Source: Weissella sagaensis (GTDB taxonomy: Bacteria > Bacillota > Bacilli > Lactobacillales > Lactobacillaceae). From it: 64,000 bases of DNA. This document shows, one piece after another, positions 58,072 to 64,000 of the stretch (positions are counted from its first letter, which is position 1; every line of letters starts with the position of its first letter). Under the pieces are notes generated by a model. It made no database searches. It was not told the origin of the DNA and saw nothing but the letters and a program-made list of their open reading frames with translations. The stretch is from positions 62,001-126,000 of the forward strand of contig NZ_BJDT01000002.1 in NCBI RefSeq assembly GCF_005405285.1. Reading direction: 5' to 3'. Made by a program: the position numbers and the translations under genes.

Positions 58072-58527
58072 TTATTTCGCATCTGTTACTTTTTGGTGGA
58101 CATTGATTGTTGTTACAGCGACATCAATTAAATGTTCAATTTGATTTTCATTTGTCTCACCCGGAAATTGTGCTTGTAATTCATTTTCATACGTATCAAG
58201 GTAAGAATCTTCAAAAGCATCAACAGCATCATCAACTGATGTTTGTTTAATCAAATCCTGCTTTTGTTCCTTAATAAATTTGTTTAGATCATCATTTACT
58301 CGTTTCGTCACAGTATCTTGGGATGGTAAATCTACTGCAGAAGATGCTGACTGTGAATCGCTACTCGTCTGACTCTCAGCAAGAGAAGAAGCTTGCGTCC
58401 CACGGTAACTTGACTCATATTGACTCTCAGTCCTATCCCCTTGGTATTCTGTCCAATAATGAACACCTACACCACCAGCAAGTACGCCCAATACAAAAAT
58501 TATAATATACAATAGAACCCTTTTCAT
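58072..58527 (-). CDS. Hypothetical membrane-anchored protein
   Basis: 151 residues: one N-terminal membrane segment (MKRVLLYIIIFVLGVLAGG), a Ser/Gln-rich flexible linker (about 30-70) and a helical, charged C-terminal domain (about 75-151) with no motif I recognise. It is probably held on the outer face of the membrane. The ATG at 58527 has AAGGAGG at normal spacing and is preferred over the GTG two codons upstream. Single gene before the rpsF operon terminator. Confidence 0.6.
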   Translation of the reverse strand: MKRVLLYIIIFVLGVLAGGVGVHYWTEYQGDRTESQYESSYRGTQASSLAESQTSSDSQSASSAVDLPSQDTVTKRVNDDLNKFIKEQKQDLIKQTSVDDAVDAFEDSYLDTYENELQAQFPGETNENQIEHLIDVAVTTINVHQKVTDAK

Positions 58528-58579
58528 AACCACCCTCCTTTATTGTTTATTTTATCTGATTTTATGAACAAAATACACA

Positions 58580-58613
58580 AAAAAGGCTATCACTATAAAG
58601 TGATAGCCTTTTT
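58580..58613. terminator. Terminator after rpsR
   Basis: AAAAAGGCTATCACT pairs with AGTGATAGCCTTTTT with a 4-nt loop; closes rpsF-ssb-rpsR. Confidence 0.92.
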
Positions 58614-58620
58614 AAGCAAA

Positions 58621-58863
58621 TTAGTCTTCTGCAACGAATGGCAAAAGTCCCATGATACGAGCACGCTTGATAGCTGTCGTAACTTTGCGTTGGTTCTTTG
58701 ATGAAGTACCAGTCACACGACGAGGCAAAATCTTACCACGTTCTGAGATGAAACGCTCCAACAATTCAGTATCTTTGTAGTCCACATATTCAATGTGGTT
58801 GGCTGCGATGAAGTCAACCTTACGACGGCGACGAGGTCCGCCACCACGACGTTGTTGTGCCAT
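58621..58863 (-). CDS. rpsR: 30S ribosomal protein S18
   Basis: 80 residues, with the core [23 protein letters not shown] and [27 protein letters not shown]. It pairs with S6 on the platform of the small subunit. Third gene of rpsF-ssb-rpsR. Confidence 0.97.
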   Translation of the reverse strand: MAQQRRGGGPRRRRKVDFIAANHIEYVDYKDTELLERFISERGKILPRRVTGTSSKNQRKVTTAIKRARIMGLLPFVAED

Positions 58864-58913
58864 GATTAAATTCCTCCTGATAGAATGTCTAAGACAATGT
58901 TGTCTTTAATAAA

Positions 58914-59468
58914 TTAGAATGGTAGTTGGTCATCTGATATTTCAATCTCTTGGCCACCACCGAAAGGATCATTAGCTGATTGCGAACTAGCCGAGTTGTT
59001 GCCATTAAACACATTACCATTTGAAGCGGGTGCTCCAAATGGGTTTTGTGATGCCGAAGCATTATAGTTCCCTTGACTAGCTTGTTGGCCACCGCCAAAA
59101 TTATTCGTATTATTTGAACCATTTTGGCTACGCCGCGCTTCACTTTCAGCACGACTTTCCAATAATGAAAAGTTTTCAACAACAACTTCCGTGACATAAA
59201 CACGTTGGCCCTGTTGATTTTCATAATTACGTGTTTGAATCCGACCTTCGATACCAACTAATGAGCCTTTTGAAGTAAAGTTAGCAAAATTTTCTGCTGC
59301 TTTACGCCAAATAACCGCATTAATAAAATCAGTATCACGTTCACCATTGGCATTTGTAAATTGCCGATTAACAGCAAGCGAAAACGAAGCAACAGCAGAA
59401 CCGTTAGTCGTATAGCGCAATTCAACATCACGCGTTAAACGACCAATCAAAACAACACGATTTATCAT
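58914..59468 (-). CDS. ssb: Single-stranded DNA-binding protein
   Basis: 184 residues: OB-fold (1-110, [20 protein letters not shown] and [17 protein letters not shown]), a Gly/Asn/Ser/Gln-rich flexible region (about 112-170) and the acidic tip [11 protein letters not shown] used to recruit replication and repair proteins. Lies between rpsF and rpsR as in most bacteria of this group. Confidence 0.97.
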   Translation of the reverse strand: MINRVVLIGRLTRDVELRYTTNGSAVASFSLAVNRQFTNANGERDTDFINAVIWRKAAENFANFTSKGSLVGIEGRIQTRNYENQQGQRVYVTEVVVENFSLLESRAESEARRSQNGSNNTNNFGGGQQASQGNYNASASQNPFGAPASNGNVFNGNNSASSQSANDPFGGGQEIEISDDQLPF

Positions 59469-59539
59469 ATGGAAAGCCTCCTTCCAAGGTTTTTACACCT
59501 AAACACCAAACTTATTAAATTAATAGGTAATTTCAAAAA

Positions 59540-59839
59540 TTACTTAGCTGATGCTACTTCGCGCTTAACGACCATATGACGCAAGATATCTTCTGAAATC
59601 TTTGCTAAACGATCGAATTCGTTAATAGCTGCGTCATCTTCTGCAGTAAAGTTAACGATGTGGTATAGACCCTCACGGTAACCCGCAATTTCATATGCAA
59701 AGCGACGTGATGACCAGTCTTTTGACTCAGCCACCGTAGCACCATTATCTGACAAAATCTTGTCAAAACGCTCAACCAATGCCTTCTTATCGTCAGCATT
59801 CATGTCAGGGCGAATAATGTAAGTTAATTCGTATGCCAT
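59540..59839 (-). CDS. rpsF: 30S ribosomal protein S6
   Basis: 99 residues: [25 protein letters not shown] and [24 protein letters not shown] are the S6 beta-alpha-beta signatures. The frame is open 27 codons further upstream, but the ATG at 59839 behind AAAGGAGGA is the family start, and the upstream part is a structured leader. First gene of its operon. Confidence 0.96.
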   Translation of the reverse strand: MAYELTYIIRPDMNADDKKALVERFDKILSDNGATVAESKDWSSRRFAYEIAGYREGLYHIVNFTAEDDAAINEFDRLAKISEDILRHMVVKREVASAK

Positions 59840-59848
59840 TATATATAT

Positions 59849-59891
59849 TCCTCCTTTTGGTCTGTGGCCGACTACCTGCCGGCAAGGAGAG
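59849..59891 (-). promoter_or_regulatory. rpsF leader, S6:S18-type autoregulatory element
   Basis: CTCTCCTT (59885-59891 region) can pair with the ribosome binding site AAGGAGGA (59849-59856), enclosing a GCCGGC..GTCGGC hairpin with a CCG. The established S6:S18 leader motif likewise has a CCG-containing hairpin near the rpsF start, letting excess S6:S18 shut translation. The fit is by eye. Confidence 0.6.
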
Positions 59892-59968
59892 TCATCATTT
59901 ATTTGATAACTCACAAACATTCATGATACACGACAATACACCTTTTTGCAAGCAATAACACCTTCGTA

Positions 59969-60913
59969 TTAACTCAAAATAGCTAACGTGTAGTTCATAA
60001 AGCGTTCTAAATAAAACGGTTCGTCAACTGCAACTGCCGCAAAATTATTCTTGTGTGCCTGGCGCAAACGAGTCGGATCACCAATTGTACGACCATCATT
60101 AGTATCAACTATCATATTTAGTGGTAACAATGTGACTAATTTAGGATCAACTGCAACACCAACAGCTAAAGGATCATGTAACGCTGCACCAGCTTTATTG
60201 ATATTCAAATTATCATAAGCATCAATATAAAAATCAAAAATATCAGCAAACACGCGTCCTTTTTCAGTCCCTAAATCACGCCATTGTTGGGTCTCTTTTT
60301 TGGTCAACAATGTTTGCAACGTCACATCTAAACCAACCATGACCAGATGCTTTGCATGTTTAAAAACATAGTCAGCTGCCGCTGGATCTTGATTAATATT
60401 CGCTTCTGTATAAGGCGTCACATTACCAGGCACTGTTAATGCACCACCCATTAATGTAACATTACCAATTAAATCGGCAATCGCCGAATCTTTTTGATAT
60501 GCTGCTGCTAAATTAGTTAATGGTCCAGTTGGCACAACAACCAAATCAGCCGCATATTTGTGTGCTGATTCAATTAGAAAATCAACAGCTGTTTGTCCTG
60601 CCACATCTTGTTTTGGTTCAGGCAAAATAACATCCCCAATGGCATTATCTCCATGAATATCCTTTGATACCTGCATTGTCTCAAAATCAGTTGTTGTCGA
60701 CGAATGACTAGCACCCAAGAATACCGGCACCTTATCCTCACCCAATAATTCTAATAATTTTAATGTGTTTTGAGCAGCCGTTTGCATTTGTGTATTACCA
60801 AATGAGGTCACCACTCCAATCAAATCAGCATCCGGTGTTGCCAAAGCATATGCAAGTGCCAATGCGTCATCAACACCAGTATCTAAGTCCAAAATCATTT
60901 TCTTTTTTGCCAT
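59969..60913 (-). CDS. Inosine-uridine-type nucleoside hydrolase
   Basis: 314-residue cytosolic hydrolase that splits nucleosides to ribose and base. ILDLDTGVDDALALAYAL is the calcium-binding aspartate cluster, GASHSSTTTD, VVPTGPLTNLAAAYQ and GGALTVPGNVTPYTEANINQDPAAADYVF are the conserved active-site segments, and HDPLAVGVAVDP carries the late His-Asp. Base preference is unknown. It lies just downstream of prs, beyond a terminator, and fits with purine salvage genes here. Confidence 0.93.
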   Translation of the reverse strand: MAKKKMILDLDTGVDDALALAYALATPDADLIGVVTSFGNTQMQTAAQNTLKLLELLGEDKVPVFLGASHSSTTTDFETMQVSKDIHGDNAIGDVILPEPKQDVAGQTAVDFLIESAHKYAADLVVVPTGPLTNLAAAYQKDSAIADLIGNVTLMGGALTVPGNVTPYTEANINQDPAAADYVFKHAKHLVMVGLDVTLQTLLTKKETQQWRDLGTEKGRVFADIFDFYIDAYDNLNINKAGAALHDPLAVGVAVDPKLVTLLPLNMIVDTNDGRTIGDPTRLRQAHKNNFAAVAVDEPFYLERFMNYTLAILS

Positions 60914-60931
60914 TATTTTCCCCTTATGATA

Positions 60932-60968
60932 AAAAATCGTTGCTCTAAACTATGCTAGAACAACGATA
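60932..60968 (-). terminator. Terminator after prs
   Basis: ATCGTTG.TCTA pairs with TAGA.CAACGAT around an 8-nt loop, followed by six T on the minus strand. Confidence 0.85.
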
Positions 60969-60977
60969 TGCTTTTTC

Positions 60978-61964
60978 TTAATCAGTCGTGCGATGGAAGC
61001 GACTCTTAAACAATGGTGAAACAGGCCTATTTTCATTAATACGCTTAATTGTTTCACCGATCAGTTCAGCTGTTGAAACTTGAACTAACTTAGAGAAGTG
61101 CTTTTCTTCAGGCAAACTAATTGAGTCTGTCACGATAACTTTCTCAAAAACAGAATTTTGCAAATTCTCAACAGCTTTACCTGAGAATACTGCATGAGTT
61201 GCCACAACATAAACTTCTGAAGCGCCCTCATCTTTTAGCTTTTGCGCACCTTGTGTAATAGTGCCACCAGTATCAATCATGTCATCGATCATAATTGCAC
61301 GCTTACCCTTAACATCACCAATGACGTTCATAATACGTGCGACATTAGCCTTAGGACGACGCTTATCAATAATCGCAATTGGTTCGTGTGAACCCAATAG
61401 TTCTGCTAGAGCACGTGCACGCGTAACCCCACCATGATCTGGTGAAACAACAACCGTATTATCATCTGCAATACCCGTTGTAATTAAGTAATCAGCTAGC
61501 AAAGGGGCACCCATCATATGATCAACAGGAATATCAAAGAATCCTTGAATTTGTGATGCGTGTAAATCAAGTGCCAACACACGTGTTGCACCGACCATTT
61601 GTAACATATTAGCAACTAATTTTGCTGAAATTGGCTCGCGAGAACGCGCCTTACGATCTTGACGTGCATAGCCATAATAAGGCATAACAACATTAATTGA
61701 ACGCGCACTTGCACGACGCAATGCATCAATCATAATAAGTAGTTCCATTAAACTATCATTAACTGGTGCTGAAGTCGGTTGGATAACATATACATTATCG
61801 CCACGGACAGACTCCTCAATGTTAATTTGAATTTCCCCGTCACTAAACCGAGAGATATTTATTTCCGATAGTTCCACACCAATAGAAGTGGCAATCTTTT
61901 CCGCTAATGGGCGATTGCTACTCAACGAAAAAATTTTCAAATGTGGATCCGAATAAGTTGACAT
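60978..61964 (-). CDS. prs: Ribose-phosphate pyrophosphokinase
   Basis: Makes PRPP for purine, pyrimidine, NAD, His and Trp synthesis. About 328 residues: [21 protein letters not shown], the regulatory flexible loop [21 protein letters not shown], and the PRPP motif [15 protein letters not shown]. The ATG at 61964 (MSTYSDPH) follows GGAGGAAAGC; the extra 12 upstream codons are rejected. It lies between glmU and the nucleoside hydrolase, the usual glmU-prs order. Confidence 0.96.
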   Translation of the reverse strand: MSTYSDPHLKIFSLSSNRPLAEKIATSIGVELSEINISRFSDGEIQINIEESVRGDNVYVIQPTSAPVNDSLMELLIMIDALRRASARSINVVMPYYGYARQDRKARSREPISAKLVANMLQMVGATRVLALDLHASQIQGFFDIPVDHMMGAPLLADYLITTGIADDNTVVVSPDHGGVTRARALAELLGSHEPIAIIDKRRPKANVARIMNVIGDVKGKRAIMIDDMIDTGGTITQGAQKLKDEGASEVYVVATHAVFSGKAVENLQNSVFEKVIVTDSISLPEEKHFSKLVQVSTAELIGETIKRINENRPVSPLFKSRFHRTTD

Positions 61965-62093
61965 GCTTTCCTCCATAGACACATTCAAATGTGTGCTCAA
62001 GTCTTTAATAATTTTATTGTACAGTTTTTTACCTTAATCTTCAATCCATTATTATCGACCAAACTATCTAATAAGACCCCAAAGCACTTACGA

Positions 62094-63473
62094 TTAGTTA
62101 AACTTATTAAACAAAGGTGTCCGTTGCCAAAAATCTTTTTTAATTGTTTGGCGTGCACGTCCGATGCCCATTGCATGCATTGGAATGTCATCTGTAATAA
62201 TTGAGCCGGCTGCCACAAATGATTCAGTCGCAATTTCAACCGGACTAATAATTTTTGAACCAGAACCAATAAATGCGCGATCACCAACATTTGAGTGCCA
62301 CTTATTTTTACCATCATAATTAACAAAAACCGTGCCAGCGCCAATATTAACATCTTTACCGACCGTCGCATCCCCAAGGTATGACAAATGCCCCATCTTT
62401 GAACGCTCACCCAAAACGGCCTTCTTTACTTCAACGAAGTTACCGGCATGTGCTTGACGAGCTAAATAAGCAGCTGGACGCAAATGTGCATACGGACCAA
62501 CAGTTGCATCTTCACGAACCTCGGCTTCTTCCAAATGACTGCTATCAATTTGGGCACCATCAGCAACAATCGAATCAATAATCTTGGTGCCAGACGTTAA
62601 CACAACACCCTGACCAATTTTTGTTTTTCCCTTTAAGTAAACATTTGGTTCAATCAATGTATCACGTCCAATTTCCACATCGACGTCAATATATGTATTC
62701 ATTGGATCAATCAGTGTTACACCCGCACGCATATGCGCTTCATTAACTCGTTGACGCATAATTTCATTTGCCTTCGCTAATGCAACTCGGTCATTAACAC
62801 CCATCGATTCACCAAAATCACTAATTTGGAAAGCCCCAACAGTATGCCCTGATTCACGTAAAATTTCTAACGTATCTGGTAGATAATACTCACCTTGCGC
62901 ATTATCATTATTGACATGCTGCAAGCTTTCAAAGAGTAGTTGGTTATCAAATACATAAACACCAGTATTGATTTCATCAACTTTCTTTTCATCATCATCG
63001 GCATCTTTTTGTTCAACAATCCGCAAGACATTGCCTTGTTCATCACGAATAATTCGACCATACCCTGTTGGGTCAGGTGCTTTAGCAGTCAAAACAGTGA
63101 CAGCATTATTTGATTGTTCATGATAACTATACAATTCTTCATACGTTGTTGTTGTAAACATTGGTGCATCACCAGATGCAATCAAGGTCATGCCTTTTTT
63201 ATCAGCTAATAACGGGGCTGCCATTTTAATCGCATGTCCTGTTCCGAGTTGTTCTGCTTGTACAGCAAATTCAGAAGTTTCTTTTAGAACCTCCTCTACT
63301 TGTTGTGCACCATTACCAACTACCGTAACAATTTTGCCAACATTAGCACGCTTTACTGTGTCAACTACCAACTGTACCATCGGTTTTCCACCGACTTCAT
63401 GTAAAACTTTTGGTCGGGTTGACTTCATTCGCGTACCTTTTCCAGCTGCCAAAACAATGACAAATCTCTCCAT
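62094..63473 (-). CDS. glmU: Bifunctional GlcNAc-1-P uridyltransferase / GlcN-1-P acetyltransferase
   Basis: Makes UDP-GlcNAc for wall synthesis, the substrate of MurA. About 459 residues: the pyrophosphorylase domain opens VIVLAAGKGTRMKSTRPKVLHEV, and a left-handed beta-helix acetyltransferase domain follows from about 250 (VTLIDPMNTYIDVDVEIG, GHLSYLGDATVGKDVNIGAGTVFVNYDG with the active His/Lys). The ATG at 63473 (MERFVIVLAAG) has GGTGGG at good spacing. It starts 14 bp after purR. Confidence 0.97.
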   Translation of the reverse strand: MERFVIVLAAGKGTRMKSTRPKVLHEVGGKPMVQLVVDTVKRANVGKIVTVVGNGAQQVEEVLKETSEFAVQAEQLGTGHAIKMAAPLLADKKGMTLIASGDAPMFTTTTYEELYSYHEQSNNAVTVLTAKAPDPTGYGRIIRDEQGNVLRIVEQKDADDDEKKVDEINTGVYVFDNQLLFESLQHVNNDNAQGEYYLPDTLEILRESGHTVGAFQISDFGESMGVNDRVALAKANEIMRQRVNEAHMRAGVTLIDPMNTYIDVDVEIGRDTLIEPNVYLKGKTKIGQGVVLTSGTKIIDSIVADGAQIDSSHLEEAEVREDATVGPYAHLRPAAYLARQAHAGNFVEVKKAVLGERSKMGHLSYLGDATVGKDVNIGAGTVFVNYDGKNKWHSNVGDRAFIGSGSKIISPVEIATESFVAAGSIITDDIPMHAMGIGRARQTIKKDFWQRTPLFNKFN

Positions 63474-63486
63474 GATTCCCACCCTT

Positions 63487-64000
63487 TTATTTAACTTTAT
63501 TTTCTAAATTCTCTTCAAAATTAGCATAAATTTCATCTGCATAATTACCTGCAGTAACACTAATAATGCCATCATCCTTATTCGTATCAACATGGATCAA
63601 TGATGTATAATCATCAATCACACGGTGTGCCACGCGACCTTCAGCAACCACAGCCGCACCAACAACTTGGCCTTCAAATTCTTTAACTAGCGAAGCCATA
63701 CCACGAATTGTACCGCCGGCCTTCATAAAATCATCCACAATTAACACACGTGAACCCATAGGTAATGAACGTCGTGATAATTCCAGCTTTTCTAAACGTT
63801 GTGATTGACCAGTTACATAGTTAACCGACATTGTAGGTCCTTCAGTGACTTTTGTGTCATTACGGACAATAACAAAAGGCACATTTAGTTGCGCTGCAAC
63901 TGCTTGTGCAACAGGTACACCCTTTGTTGCAGCAGTCATAACTGCATCAATTGGCTCACGCAAGTATTGCGTTGCAATCAAGCGCCCGATTCGCTGCAAA
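63487..64000 (-). CDS. purR: Purine operon repressor PurR (3' part, cut by window)
   Basis: The C-terminal 170 residues of a Bacillus-type PurR, a phosphoribosyltransferase-fold repressor that responds to PRPP. GVPVAQAVAAQLNVPFVIVRND and the PRPP motif VLIVDDFMKAGGTIRGM are clear. The N-terminal winged helix lies beyond position 64000. The neighbours prs (PRPP synthesis) and glmU follow the usual purR-glmU-prs order. Confidence 0.93.
   Translation of the reverse strand, partial: LQRIGRLIATQYLREPIDAVMTAATKGVPVAQAVAAQLNVPFVIVRNDTKVTEGPTMSVNYVTGQSQRLEKLELSRRSLPMGSRVLIVDDFMKAGGTIRGMASLVKEFEGQVVGAAVVAEGRVAHRVIDDYTSLIHVDTNKDDGIISVTAGNYADEIYANFEENLENKVK

Overview
The window reads as the chromosome of a low-GC lactic acid bacterium (Lactobacillales), most likely of the Weissella/Leuconostoc group. 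This rests on gene content (gdpP-rplI-dnaB, walRK-yycHI-walJ-htrA, rpoE-pyrG, a CBS-less IMP dehydrogenase, an IspE of the divergent lactic-acid-bacterium type, LAB-type oligopeptide and glutamine transporters) and AT-rich spacers; no 16S rRNA is present to settle it. Nearly everything is on the minus strand. No CRISPR array, insertion sequence or prophage is visible.

Region by region (minus strand unless stated). 1-2460: a decaying accessory patch with an abortive-infection-like gene broken by frameshifts, an unknown 72-residue gene and an unknown gene with many lesions. 2460-16400: gpmA, a ferredoxin-NADP reductase, an SseB-like protein, two MFS exporters, an orphan BMP-type solute-binding protein, ispE, ybaN (+), an M20 deacylase, then dnaB-rplI-gdpP. 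16600-25900: oppABCDF and a four-gene glutamine-type ABC importer. 26000-31800: a guanylate-kinase-like gene with two envelope genes, pepV, nnrD and a Gfo/Idh/MocA oxidoreductase (+). 31825-32550: gene-free but rich in RNA signals. 32550-44850: ppx, trpS, helD, mazF, a fused acpS-alr, cshA, murA, pyrG, rpoE. 44900-55050: HAD hydrolase, HD phosphohydrolase, DUF1934 (+), htrA-walJ-yycI-yycH-walK-walR. 55300-58000: three identical tRNA-Lys(CTT) genes (+) around a two-gene guaB operon under a guanine-type riboswitch. 58070-64000: rpsR-ssb-rpsF with an S6:S18-type leader, a nucleoside hydrolase, prs, glmU and the 3' part of purR.

Nucleotide metabolism is over-represented and carries readable regulation: pyrG has the promoter, GGGC start and terminator expected for reiterative-transcription attenuation; guaB has a purine aptamer and terminator; prs, purR, nucleoside hydrolase and a BMP-type nucleoside-binding protein are near. 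Cell-wall functions form a second theme: glmU, murA, alr, walRK and gdpP.

Most notable: (1) a CBS-less catalytic IMP dehydrogenase translationally coupled to a non-catalytic paralogue that keeps just the N- and C-terminal segments the catalytic one has lost, suggesting a heteromeric enzyme; (2) a promoter-terminator unit of about 470 nt holding a 23-codon ORF and a long structured RNA, with a perfect CcpA cre box on its promoter; (3) two stand-alone intergenic RNA loci sharing hairpins with G4 loops on one strand and C4 loops on the other; (4) an AcpS-alanine racemase fusion; (5) MurA with Asp in place of the fosfomycin-target Cys; (6) three solute-binding proteins that all lack a lipobox cysteine.
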